A DNA stretch of 64,000 nucleotides. It comes from Geothrix campi (GTDB lineage Bacteria; Acidobacteriota; Holophagae; Holophagales; Holophagaceae). A model generated the notes under the pieces. The model saw nothing but the letters and a program-made list of their open reading frames with translations, had not been told where the DNA came from and ran no database searches. Location: positions 1-64,000 of the forward strand of contig NZ_JANHMP010000003.1 of NCBI RefSeq assembly GCF_024609265.1. Direction: 5' to 3'. Below are positions 25,105 to 33,826 of the stretch, piece by piece (within the stretch, counting starts at the first letter, position 1; the number at the start of each line of letters is the position of its first letter). Position numbers and translations under genes: made by a program.

Positions 25105-26342
25105 TCGCCGCGAATACCGAGCGGATCAGCATGGTGGCCCTGCCCTACGGCCTGGGCCTCGTGGCGGCGGCCTTGCGCCGGGCCGGGCACACGGTGGCCT
25201 TCCTGGACCTCCTCGATGCTGGCGACCTCCGCGCCGCCATCCAGCGCACCATCCACGGGAGCGCTCCCGAAGTCATCGGCCTCTCCATCCGGAACATCGA
25301 TGATCAGAGCCGGCAGGAGCCCCACTTCCTGCTGGAGAAGGCGCGGGAGGTCGTGGCCGCCTGCCGGGCGGCCTCCCAAGCCCCCATCGTGCTGGGCGGC
25401 CCTGGCTACAGCATCTTCCCCCGGGAGACCCTCGCCTATCTGGCGGCCGACTACGGCATCCGGGGTGATGGCGAGGCGGCCTTCCCCGCCCTGCTGGAGC
25501 GCCTCCGAGCCGGCCGGGATCTCCGGGACGTCCCGGGCGTCCAGGTCGCCGGCGACCGCGGGGACACGACGTGCGCGGCCGTCGCCGACCTGGACCGGTT
25601 CCCGCTTTGGGACAAGGCGCTGGACCGCCCGGCGGACCGGGAATCCCCCGAGTTCTGGGTGCCGGTGCAATCACGGCGCGGCTGCCCCAACGACTGCTCC
25701 TACTGCTCCACGGCCCGCATCCAGGGACGGACGTACCGCTGCCGTTCCCCCCGGCAGGTGGTGGACACCATCGCCGGCCTGGCCCGACGGGGCTACCGGC
25801 GCTTCTACTTCGTGGACAACTCCTTCAACCTTCCCGAGGCCCAGGCTCTGGCGCTCTGCCGGGGCCTCCTGACCCTCGCTCCCGCCGTGCAGTGGCGGTG
25901 CATCCTCTACCCGCAGGGCGTCGGCGAGGAACTGGTCCGCGCCATGGCCGCCTCGGGCTGCGTCGAGGCCAGCCTGGGCTTCGAAAGCGGCACGCCCGCG
26001 ATCCTCAAGGAGATGAACAAGCGCTTCACGCCGGACGAAGTGCGGCGCATCTCGGACCTGCTCGCGGCCCACGGCATCCGGCGCATGGGGTTCCTGCTCC
26101 TGGGCGGCCCTGGCGAGACCCGGGAGACCGTGGAGGAGAGCCTGGCCTTCGCCCGCTCGCTGCAGCTGGACGGCCTGAGGGTCACCGCGGGCATCCGCAT
26201 CTACCCGGGCACGGCGCTCGCCCGCCGGGCCCTCCAGGAGGGCGTCATCGCGAGCGAAGAGGCCTTGCTCTACCCCCGCTTCTACCTCGCCCCCGGGCTT
26301 GAACCCTGGCTTCAAGACCGGCTGGCGACTGCGGGAGTCTAG
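25089..26342 (+). CDS. B12-binding-domain-type radical SAM protein
   Basis: The 417-residue protein has an N-terminal cobalamin-binding-like Rossmann domain (VLLIAANTERISMVALPYGL; VLGGPGYSIFP near 101) without the DxHxxG motif, then the radical-SAM cluster motif C199-PND-C203-SY-C206. The distal part has FVDNSFN, EASLGFESGTP and FLLLGGPGETRETVEESL, typical of class B radical SAM methyltransferase-like enzymes. Its substrate is unknown. The ATG lies inside the end of the DUF169 frame, so translation is likely coupled. Confidence 0.9.
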   Translation: MRVLLIAANTERISMVALPYGLGLVAAALRRAGHTVAFLDLLDAGDLRAAIQRTIHGSAPEVIGLSIRNIDDQSRQEPHFLLEKAREVVAACRAASQAPIVLGGPGYSIFPRETLAYLAADYGIRGDGEAAFPALLERLRAGRDLRDVPGVQVAGDRGDTTCAAVADLDRFPLWDKALDRPADRESPEFWVPVQSRRGCPNDCSYCSTARIQGRTYRCRSPRQVVDTIAGLARRGYRRFYFVDNSFNLPEAQALALCRGLLTLAPAVQWRCILYPQGVGEELVRAMAASGCVEASLGFESGTPAILKEMNKRFTPDEVRRISDLLAAHGIRRMGFLLLGGPGETRETVEESLAFARSLQLDGLRVTAGIRIYPGTALARRALQEGVIASEEALLYPRFYLAPGLEPWLQDRLATAGV

Positions 26343-26475
26343 CGTCCCTCAGCCGGGCTCCCCGAGGAGCGGGGCCCCACCACCGCCCATCCACACCCCT
26401 CCTCCACGCTCAGGCACACCCACATCCGTCGCGCCCCGGTCCGGCGGGCACGCGGCGGAGGTGGGCACAGGTGGT

Positions 26476-26829
26476 TCAGGCCTTCTTTTTGTGCGCGTGG
26501 ACCTTCGCGAACATCGCGTCAGTCATGGGGGACACCTTCTTCTTGCCGTGGCAGGTGGCGCACTGGGCCTTGTCCGGCATGATGAGCCCCGCCTTCTTCG
26601 CGGCGGCAGGATCCTTCATGATCTTGACGGCCTTGTACTCGCTTCCGGCGCCGTGGCAGCCTTCACAGTCCAGGACCGGCTTGGTCTTGGCATGCTCAGA
26701 GGCGCTCCAGGACTCGAACTGCACCTTGTGGCACATCTTGCAGGCCGCGGCACCGACCTTGGTCGGGGCAGCGGAAAGGGCCACGGCGCTCGCGAGGAGG
26801 CCCAGCGCCAAGGAACGGATCAACACCAT
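26476..26829 (-). CDS. Small periplasmic triheme cytochrome c
   Basis: The 117-residue protein has a signal peptide (residues 1-22) and three CxxCH heme sites: CKMCH (30-34), CEGCH (55-59) and CATCH (90-94). Additional histidines (SEHAK, the end KVHAHKKKA) can act as distal ligands. The C-terminal spacing resembles cytochrome c554/c-prime-like family members. AAGGAGG precedes ATG 26829. It stands alone and probably shuttles electrons in the periplasm; a metal-respiration role is only a guess from the organism type. Confidence 0.9.
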   Translation of the reverse strand: MVLIRSLALGLLASAVALSAAPTKVGAAACKMCHKVQFESWSASEHAKTKPVLDCEGCHGAGSEYKAVKIMKDPAAAKKAGLIMPDKAQCATCHGKKKVSPMTDAMFAKVHAHKKKA

Positions 26830-26914
26830 GAGTTCCTCCTTGAATGAGGTCCCCAGGCTACGCCTCTGGGCCGGAATCTTCACGCAACCTTGAGGTCAAG
26901 AATGAAATCGGGGC

Positions 26915-28300
26915 TCAGGGCGTGCAGAACCGATGGTGGCGGAGGGGCGGAATGCCATCGTAGACGCACAGCCCGCGGGCGGGAGGCAGGCTGTAGGGGA
27001 GCCAGCGCCGGAAGGCAGGCTGGGCCCGGATATCCGGAGCCTGATTCATGGACCAGCGGCAGGCGCGCTCTTCCCCATCGAGGCGGAAGCGGGCCCGCAC
27101 GGACCAGAGGTACTCGGTGCCCGGCGCCAGGACGCAGTCCACGCGGTGTTCCACGAAGGCCGCTACGGCAGGTCTGGGGTCATCTCCGGGGGTCGCCGGG
27201 ATCTCCACCGGATCGGTCCGTGGTTCCAGCCTGAACCCCAGCCGCTCATACACCAGCTGGCCGGGGCCACCTCCGACCGATGTCCAGATCCGGAGATCGT
27301 ATCGGACTTCGGAGATGCGCTCGAACAACCGGCCGGCATCGTGATCGAGATCCTCCCGCCGGGGAAACGCCTCCCACTGCAAGGCGGGGCTGAGGCTCTC
27401 CACCTTCGGCGCGGCGCCCTGGAGCGGAGACCCGGCCAGGAAGACCTGCCCCGGCCGACGGGGCAGCAGTCCGCAGGTCGCAGGGGTGGTGGACTTCGAG
27501 AGGTAGAAGTCCTGGATGAGGAAGGCTGAATCCGCGACGGCTTCGGCGGCGGATTCCACCGTGGCCGTCAGGGCCTCCCGCAACCATTTCCCATCCTCCG
27601 AACACCAGTCCTGGAAGGGGCGCCGGGGCCCTCCCACGGTGAATCGCCGGTCCAGCAGGGAGGTTCCCTGCGGATCCAGCACACGGTAGAAGACGGTCAG
27701 TTCAAAATCCGCCACGGGATGGGCCCCAGCCCCGCCGTACAGCCCCCAGGAAAGCGCGGAGACCTCCAGGCGCAGATCCGGAGCGGAACCAGCTGAGGCC
27801 TGGGCCTTCCCTGCCTGGGGCAAGCGCCTGAGCACCTGGCCGGCGAGCTCCGCGGAGAGGTCCGCCTGATGGCGGGTGAGCAGCGCCCGCACCGCTTGGG
27901 CCTCCTGCTCGGGAATGCCCCCGGCATAGCCGACCGCCGCACCCCCCGCCCCGCCCACCAGGGTGCCCGCCGGAACGAGGATGGGCGCGAGGATCACGAA
28001 GAAGGGGCCGGTCTGCAGGGAGGCCAGCAACCCGGCGGTGGCCCCGGTGGCCGCGCCGGTGGCGGCGCCTTTGCCGGTGGCGTGGCCCTTGCCGATCTCG
28101 CCGTCCAGGTGGGGCTGAGTCCCCGCTTCCGGCACGACCGGCACCACCTCCACCACCCTGATTCCACGGCGGACCGGTTCAGGCACGGCGGGGGTATAGG
28201 CCAGGGGGTGCGGCGTGGCGCAACCCCAGACCAGAACGGCCAGGGACCCGGCGAGGAGGCGGACTCCCCAGCCGGATCCCTGCTGGCGGACGGTGGGCAT
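26915..28300 (-). CDS. Large lipoprotein with glycine-zipper segment, unknown function
   Basis: This 461-residue protein has a signal sequence with a lipobox (VLVWGC near residue 27). A Gly/Ala-rich glycine-zipper stretch (residues ~70-130: GKGAATGAATGATAG, then VGGAGGAAVGYAGG) may insert in or associate with membrane. The rest is beta-rich with LRLEVSALSWGLYGG and repeated WSVRARF-like strands. I do not recognise a family for the C-terminal part. The start is placed at ATG 28300, where the signal peptide begins. Confidence 0.78.
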   Translation of the reverse strand: MPTVRQQGSGWGVRLLAGSLAVLVWGCATPHPLAYTPAVPEPVRRGIRVVEVVPVVPEAGTQPHLDGEIGKGHATGKGAATGAATGATAGLLASLQTGPFFVILAPILVPAGTLVGGAGGAAVGYAGGIPEQEAQAVRALLTRHQADLSAELAGQVLRRLPQAGKAQASAGSAPDLRLEVSALSWGLYGGAGAHPVADFELTVFYRVLDPQGTSLLDRRFTVGGPRRPFQDWCSEDGKWLREALTATVESAAEAVADSAFLIQDFYLSKSTTPATCGLLPRRPGQVFLAGSPLQGAAPKVESLSPALQWEAFPRREDLDHDAGRLFERISEVRYDLRIWTSVGGGPGQLVYERLGFRLEPRTDPVEIPATPGDDPRPAVAAFVEHRVDCVLAPGTEYLWSVRARFRLDGEERACRWSMNQAPDIRAQPAFRRWLPYSLPPARGLCVYDGIPPLRHHRFCTP

Positions 28301-28344
28301 GGCCCCCTCCGGTGCTCCGGGGGAAGGCCCCGGTTCGCCCGGGA

Positions 28345-29457
28345 TTATCCGACGATTTTCTTCATCCAGCCGTGGGAATCGGGAGTGAGGCCGTGCTGGA
28401 GGTTGAGGAGGGCCTCGCGTAGCCTGGCGGCCACCGGGCCGGTCTCGCCGTTGTTCACGAGCCATTCGCCCCGCTTGGATTTCACCTGCCCCACGGGCGT
28501 GATGACGGCGGCGGTGCCGCAGGCGAAGGTCTCGGTCATGCGGCCTTCGGCCACGGCGGCCTTCCACTCCGCCACGCTGATCTTCCGCTCCTCGGCCCGG
28601 TAGCCCAGCTCCCGGGCCAGCTGCAGGAGGCTGTCGCGAGTGATGCCGGGGAGCAGGGTGCCGGTGAGCTCGGGCGTGACGACCACGGTCTCGCCCTTCT
28701 CCTGGTAGACGAAGAAGATGTTCATGCCGCCCATCTCCTCGATGTACTCCCGGTGAATGGCGTCCAGCCACACCACCTGGTCGCAGCCCTCGCCCTTGGC
28801 CTGGCGCTGGGCCACAAGGCTGGCGGCGTAGTTGCCCGCGCATTTGGCGAAGCCGGTGCCGCCGGGGGCGGCGCGGACATAGTCATCGGAGATCCACACG
28901 GTCACGGGCTTCACGCCGCCGGAGAAGTAGGCGCCGCTGGGGCTGGCCATGAGGATGAAGAGGTACTCGCTGCTGGCGTGGACGCCCAGCGCGGGCTCGG
29001 TGCCGATCATGAGGGGGCGCATGTAGAGGCTCTCGCCCACGGCGCCGGGCACCCAGGCCTGGTCCTGCGTGATCAGGGTCCTGGCGGCCTCAAGGAAACG
29101 CTCCTCGGGCAACTCGGGCATGGCCAGGCGGGCGGCCGACTTGTTGAAGCGGCGGGCGTTGGCCTCGGGCCGGAAGGACGCGATGCTGCCGTCCTTCTGC
29201 TTGTAGGCCTTGAACCCCTCGAAGATGGCCTGGCCGTAGTGCAGCACGGAGGAGGCCGGCGACATTTCGATGGGACCGTAGGCCTTCAGCACGCCCTTGC
29301 CCCAGCCTTCGCCTTCCTTGTAGGGGATCACCACCATGTGGTCGGTGAACACCTGGCCGAAGCGGGGATTGGTCATGCGCTTCGCACGCTCCTCGGGGCT
29401 GGCGGCGTGGTCCGAGGGGTGGATCTCGAGGGTGGAAGTGGGCATCACGGGATTCAC
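28345..29457 (-). CDS. ilvE: Branched-chain amino acid aminotransferase
   Basis: IlvE transaminates leucine, isoleucine and valine with 2-oxoglutarate, using PLP. The ~370-residue protein is of the longer type (as in eukaryotes and some bacteria): HYGQAIFEGFKAYKQKDG (~70-87), FAKCAGNYAASLVAQRQAK containing the PLP-lysine region, EEMGGMNIFFVYQ and TGTLLPGITRDSLL. GTG 29457 has GGAG five bases upstream; ATG 29445 is the alternative. It lies just downstream of the MocR-like gene on the same strand. Confidence 0.94.
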   Translation of the reverse strand: MNPVMPTSTLEIHPSDHAASPEERAKRMTNPRFGQVFTDHMVVIPYKEGEGWGKGVLKAYGPIEMSPASSVLHYGQAIFEGFKAYKQKDGSIASFRPEANARRFNKSAARLAMPELPEERFLEAARTLITQDQAWVPGAVGESLYMRPLMIGTEPALGVHASSEYLFILMASPSGAYFSGGVKPVTVWISDDYVRAAPGGTGFAKCAGNYAASLVAQRQAKGEGCDQVVWLDAIHREYIEEMGGMNIFFVYQEKGETVVVTPELTGTLLPGITRDSLLQLARELGYRAEERKISVAEWKAAVAEGRMTETFACGTAAVITPVGQVKSKRGEWLVNNGETGPVAARLREALLNLQHGLTPDSHGWMKKIVG

Positions 29458-29480
29458 AGGCGCTCCTTGGAAAGGGAAGG

Positions 29481-30944
29481 TCAGGCCCGGTGGACCAGAT
29501 GCCCGAGCCGCGCGATGGCCTCCCGGGTGGTCGCTGGGTCGTGTGTGGAGAAGTTCAGGCGGAGGCAGTTGGTGCCTCGGCCGTCGGCGAAGAAGAGCGG
29601 CCCCGGCGCGAAGCCGATGCCGTTCTGCAAGGCGTCGCGATGCAGATCCAGGGCAGAGAAGCCTTCGGGCATCACCACCCACAGGTGCATGCCGCCCTTG
29701 GGCTCGGAGACCTGGGTGCCGGGGGGAAAGTGCTCCGCCAGGGCCTCGACCATGGCGTCGCGGCGCTCCTTCAGGGCGCGGCGGAGCCGGGCCAGGTGGC
29801 GCCGGAAGCCGCCGGTATCGAGGAACCGGGCCACCACCGCCTGCATGAGGGGCGGCTGGCCGATGGTCTGCACTTCCTGGATGAGGGCCATGCGCCGGAG
29901 CAGGTCGTCCTTGGCGATGAGGTAGCCCAGGCGCAGACCCGCGGCCAGCGACTTAGAGAAGCTGCCCAGGTGGATCACGTTATCGGCCCCCTCCAGGCGG
30001 CGGAAGGGCGGCAGGGAGCTGCCGGAGAAGCGCAGATCACCGTAGGCGGAATCGGTCACCACGATCACGCCGTGGGTCCGGGCGACGGCCAGCACCCGTT
30101 CCCGGCGGGACTTGGACTGGGTCATGCCCGTGGGATTGTGGAAGCTGGGCACCGTGAAGAGCAGCTTGGCCTCGCTGCGCTGGAGGGCCGAGGCCAGGCG
30201 CTCTGGATCCAGCCCCTGGCGATCCACGGGCACCGGCACGGCCTCGCGGCCCAGGGCGCGGATGAGGGCCAGGATGCCCACGTAGCAGGGGCTTTCCACC
30301 AGCACGCGGTCGCCGGGCACCGTGAAGGATTCGAGGGCCAGCGCCAGGCCGGACTGGGCGCCGGGCAGCGAGCGGATGCCCCAGCCCTCGTCGATGGGTT
30401 CGCCTTCGGAAGCCAGCCAACGGCTGACCGCCTCCAGATAGGGGGGATGGCCCGCCGGGGCGGAGTAGACCCAGACTTCGGAGCCCAGCTCCTTGAGCAC
30501 CTGGGTGGTGATGCGGCGCAACTGCTCGCCGGGCAGCAGATCGGAGGGGATGAAGCCCGCGGAGAAGCTCACCAGGTGGCGATCCTGGACCCGCTCCAGG
30601 GTTTCGCCCAGCCACGAGCCCAGCTCGCCGTCGTGGACCAGCAGGGGGGAGCCTTCGAAGGGGAATTCGCTGCTGGCCCGCAGGCCCGGGGCTTCCGGTA
30701 GCCGTGGCGCCACGAAGCTGCCCCGACCCTGCACGGTCTGGATCCAGCCTGTCCGCTTCAGGCCCGCCAGCGCCTTCAGGACGGTCAGGCGATGGACGCC
30801 CCAGCGCTGGGCCAGTTCCGGCACCGCCGGCAACCGGGAACCCGGCCGCCACTCGCCTTCCTGGATGAGTACCCGCAGCCGCCGCTGCAGCTGCAGATAC
30901 AAGGGGCTGGATGCGCCCGGATCGAGGGTGGGATCGAGAACCAT
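29481..30944 (-). CDS. MocR-type GntR regulator/aminotransferase fusion
   Basis: The ~487-residue protein joins an N-terminal winged helix of GntR type (residues ~15-78: SRLPAVPELAQRWGVHRLTVLKAL) to a fold-type I aminotransferase domain (~110-485) with the PLP lysine in LGSFSKSLAAGLRLGY. MocR regulators bind PLP or an aldimine and control nearby metabolic genes. Its position directly before ilvE suggests it may control that gene or act as an aminotransferase itself. The start could be GTG 30950 or ATG 30944; neither has an ideal ribosome-binding site. Confidence 0.9.
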   Translation of the reverse strand: MVLDPTLDPGASSPLYLQLQRRLRVLIQEGEWRPGSRLPAVPELAQRWGVHRLTVLKALAGLKRTGWIQTVQGRGSFVAPRLPEAPGLRASSEFPFEGSPLLVHDGELGSWLGETLERVQDRHLVSFSAGFIPSDLLPGEQLRRITTQVLKELGSEVWVYSAPAGHPPYLEAVSRWLASEGEPIDEGWGIRSLPGAQSGLALALESFTVPGDRVLVESPCYVGILALIRALGREAVPVPVDRQGLDPERLASALQRSEAKLLFTVPSFHNPTGMTQSKSRRERVLAVARTHGVIVVTDSAYGDLRFSGSSLPPFRRLEGADNVIHLGSFSKSLAAGLRLGYLIAKDDLLRRMALIQEVQTIGQPPLMQAVVARFLDTGGFRRHLARLRRALKERRDAMVEALAEHFPPGTQVSEPKGGMHLWVVMPEGFSALDLHRDALQNGIGFAPGPLFFADGRGTNCLRLNFSTHDPATTREAIARLGHLVHRA

Positions 30945-31114
30945 CTCCACCAGGATCGGTCATTCCCCATCGAAAAACGACGAAATTCACAGCCCGGAAC
31001 AGACCATTACCCCGGGTCACGAGGGATCGCCCCATCTCCCAGACCACCCTAGACCACCACGAGGGCTCAACCATCGCCTTTTCGGGGCATCCATAATGGT
31101 GAACCGGAGGTTCC

Positions 31115-31660
31115 ATGCGCCGCCTTGCCCTGTCCGCCGCCCTGCTGCCCGTGCTTCTCCTCGCCGCTTGTACCGGCTACAGCGTGAACTACGACTACGA
31201 CGTGACCATCCCGTTCAGTCTCTACAAGACCTTCGACTACTACACCTCCAAGAAGGGCACCGGCGGCACCACCAACCTCATGGACAAGCGGGTGCGGGCT
31301 GCCGTCGAGAGAGAACTCCAGGCCAAGGGTTTCATCATGGAGACCAAAGCCGACCCGGACTTCCTCGTGACCTACTACCCCGTCGTCCATGAGCGCAGGT
31401 TCCGCACCACCACCCACATGGGCTGGGGATGGGGCTGGGGCTACCGGCCCTTCTACGGGGGCGTCGGCACGAGCATGAGCCAGGTCCACACCTACCAGGA
31501 AGGCACCATCGTCATCGAGATCGTGGACTTCAAGTCCAACCAGATGATCTGGCAGGGCGCCGCCGCCGGTGCGCTCACGGGCCTGAACAATCCCGAAGAT
31601 GCCGACGAGGTGGTGCCCCGGGCCGTGCGCGACATCCTGGCCAAGTTCCCGCCGCGCTAG
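31115..31660 (+). CDS. DUF4136-like lipoprotein
   Basis: The 181-residue protein has a signal peptide with lipobox LLAAC (Cys19), followed by NYDYDVTIPFSLYKTFDYY, VRAAVERELQAKGF and DPDFLVTYYPVV, the pattern of DUF4136 lipoproteins. A glycine/tryptophan-rich stretch (GWGWGWGYRP) precedes TYQEGTIVIEIVDFKSNQMIWQG. The family is of unknown role in the envelope. GGAGG lies six bases before the ATG; the gene is divergent from the MocR gene. Confidence 0.9.
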   Translation: MRRLALSAALLPVLLLAACTGYSVNYDYDVTIPFSLYKTFDYYTSKKGTGGTTNLMDKRVRAAVERELQAKGFIMETKADPDFLVTYYPVVHERRFRTTTHMGWGWGWGYRPFYGGVGTSMSQVHTYQEGTIVIEIVDFKSNQMIWQGAAAGALTGLNNPEDADEVVPRAVRDILAKFPPR

Positions 31661-31670
31661 GACCGGTCGA

Positions 31671-33092
31671 TCAGCCCGAGATCCGCTTCGTATGGCGGAA
31701 GAGGTCATCCGGGTCATAGGCCCGCTTGATGGCCGCCAGCTGGTCCAGGGTGGACCGGCCGTAGGCGGCTTCGATGCGGTCCGCCCCCTCCTCCTCCGTG
31801 AGGAAGTTGACGTAGGCGCCCCCCGTCGAGCAGCCCCGCGCGGCTTCGAAACAATCCCGGGCCCACTGGATGTTGGCCGCGTCATCCTCCGGCCGCTCCC
31901 AGGCGCTGGCGATGTTCAGCACGTAGGCAGCATCCCGGTTCCCGGCGGGCGAGTGGCCGGCGGGCAGCTCGTTCAGTGCCCCCTCGAGGTGGAACAGGAA
32001 GAACGCGGAGTGGGGCGACACCAGGCGCCCGGCGTGATCCACCGCGAGGTCGATGAGTTCCGGGCTGATGCCGGACAGATAGTGGGACTTCCAGTAGTAC
32101 CGGCGGCCCTTGGGCTGGGTGGCGTCCAGGAGGCTCTGCATCTGCGTGTAGGGCCTGCGGGTCACAGTGTCGGCGATGGGGTTTCCCACCCGGCGCAGGG
32201 GGGCCAGCAGCGCCTCGCCCTCCTCGATCCGGCCCGTGTAGCAGATGAACATGAGCGCCACCAGCCTCCCGTGCTGTTCCTTGGGCAGCCATGGCGCCGG
32301 AGGGGCGACCCGGAGCGCGGCCACGCAGGTCAGCTCGCGCGGCGCGGTCGCGCTGAAGGCCCGATAGGCCTCGAGCGCCTCGCGGGCGTCCTCGCCCCGC
32401 CAGGCGAGGGCCCCGCCCAGGATCTCGGGGCCCACCGGGAACAGGCGGTAGGCGAAGGACGTGACGATCCCGAAATTCCCGCCGCCACCCCGCAGGGCCC
32501 AGAAGAGGTCCGCATGCGCTTCGGCAGAGACCTGCAGGATCTCCGCGGAGGCGGTCACCACCTCCATCGAGACCACGTTGTCGCAGGTCCACCCGTAGCG
32601 ACGCGTGAGGTAGCCGAAGCCCCCGCCCACGGTGAGCCCGGCGATGCCCGTGGCCGACACGAACCCGAGGACCGTGGCCAAGCCGTGCGCCTGGGTCTCC
32701 CGGTCCAGATCACCCAGCGTGCAGCCAGCCTGGGCCCGGGCCACCCGCGCCTCGGGGTCCACCCATACGCCCCGCAGCGGCGAGAGGTCGATCATGAGCC
32801 CGCCTTCGCAGACCGACAGCCCGGCGATGTTGTGGCCGCCGCCGCGCACCGAGAGCAGGAGCCCGTGGCGGCGGGCGAACCGGACCGCCTGGGCGACGTC
32901 CGCCGTGCCCGTGCACCGGGCGATGAGGCCCGGCCGGCGGTCGATCATCCCGTTCCAGATCCGCCGCGTGTCCTCGTAGCCCTCGTCCCCGGAGGCCAGC
33001 AGGGTCCCGCTGAACGCGGCGCGAAACGCCTGGACCGCCTCGGGCGGAAGGTCCACCTTCCCGCCATCCATTCCGGTGAACTGGATCGCCAT
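31671..33092 (-). CDS. FAD-linked oxidase with BBE domain, apparently mono-covalent
   Basis: This 473-residue PCMH-type flavoprotein has SVRGGGHNIAGLS, where His87 should bind FAD covalently, GLTVGGGFGYLTRRYG near 152-167 and a C-terminal berberine-bridge segment (YVNFLTEEEG; IKRAYDPDDLFRHTKRI). The position that carries the 6-S-cysteinyl bond in bicovalent relatives, about 59 residues after His87, is Ser146 (FVSATGIAG). Oxidation of a sugar or other alcohol by O2 is likely; the substrate is unknown. It is convergent with the DUF4136 gene. Confidence 0.88.
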   Translation of the reverse strand: MAIQFTGMDGGKVDLPPEAVQAFRAAFSGTLLASGDEGYEDTRRIWNGMIDRRPGLIARCTGTADVAQAVRFARRHGLLLSVRGGGHNIAGLSVCEGGLMIDLSPLRGVWVDPEARVARAQAGCTLGDLDRETQAHGLATVLGFVSATGIAGLTVGGGFGYLTRRYGWTCDNVVSMEVVTASAEILQVSAEAHADLFWALRGGGGNFGIVTSFAYRLFPVGPEILGGALAWRGEDAREALEAYRAFSATAPRELTCVAALRVAPPAPWLPKEQHGRLVALMFICYTGRIEEGEALLAPLRRVGNPIADTVTRRPYTQMQSLLDATQPKGRRYYWKSHYLSGISPELIDLAVDHAGRLVSPHSAFFLFHLEGALNELPAGHSPAGNRDAAYVLNIASAWERPEDDAANIQWARDCFEAARGCSTGGAYVNFLTEEEGADRIEAAYGRSTLDQLAAIKRAYDPDDLFRHTKRISG

Positions 33093-33278
33093 GTCGTTCC
33101 TCCTTGATGGGATTGGCCCGGATTTTTCCGTATGATGCCAGCTGGGTCATGGGCGTTACTTCAGACGACGACTCTGGCGGCTATCGCCAGACGGGGCTCC
33201 TCCTGGGACAAAACCGCCCTCGAAGCGCTCGAAAACCTCCCGCGGGCGTAAACTGGAAGTCCTCTAGGAGGAGTTCTC

Positions 33279-33776
33279 ATGGCCAAGGTCACCCTTAAAG
33301 GCAATCCCCTCAACACCGCCGGCGATCTGCCGAAGGTGGGTTCGGCGGCTCCCGCCTTCACCCTGGTGCGCACGGACCTCTCTGAAGTCTCCGCCAAGGA
33401 TCTCGCCGGCCAGCGAGTGGTGCTGAACATCTTCCCCAGCCTGGACACGCCCACCTGCGCGGCCAGCGTGCGCAAGTTCAACGCCCGTGCCAATGAGAAG
33501 TCGAACACGACCATCCTCTGCGTGAGCGCGGACCTGCCCTTCGCGCAGAAGCGGTTCTGCGGCGCCGAGGGCCTGGACAACGTGGTGCCCGCCTCCGTCT
33601 TCCGCGCCCCCGACTTCGGCAAGGCCTACGGCGTGACCCTGGTGGACGGCCCCATGAAGGGCCTGCTGGCCCGCGCCGTGGTGGTGGTGGATGGAGCCGG
33701 CAAGGTGGTCCACACGGAGCTGGTGCCTGAGATCGCCCAGGAACCCGACTACAACGCCGCGCTGGCGGTGCTGTAG
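33279..33776 (+). CDS. tpx: Thiol peroxidase Tpx
   Basis: Tpx is a periplasm- or cytoplasm-located atypical 2-Cys peroxiredoxin reducing peroxides with thioredoxin. The 165-residue protein has the peroxidatic Cys60 in [14 protein letters not shown] and the resolving Cys94 in [10 protein letters not shown], the spacing of E. coli Tpx. The start [19 protein letters not shown] and [13 protein letters not shown] are also characteristic. AGGAGG lies before the ATG. No signal peptide is visible, so it acts in the cytoplasm here. Confidence 0.96.
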   Translation: MAKVTLKGNPLNTAGDLPKVGSAAPAFTLVRTDLSEVSAKDLAGQRVVLNIFPSLDTPTCAASVRKFNARANEKSNTTILCVSADLPFAQKRFCGAEGLDNVVPASVFRAPDFGKAYGVTLVDGPMKGLLARAVVVVDGAGKVVHTELVPEIAQEPDYNAALAVL

Positions 33777-33803
33777 CGGGTTCTCTGCCTTCAATCCTCG
33801 GTG

Positions 33804-33826
33804 AGCGGCCCTTCGGGGCCGCTTTT
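33804..33826 (+). terminator. Rho-independent terminator of tpx
   Basis: AGCGGCC and GGCCGCT form the stem with a CTTCG-containing loop, followed by TTTT. It lies 28 bases after the tpx stop and touches the end of the convergent receptor gene. Confidence 0.9.
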
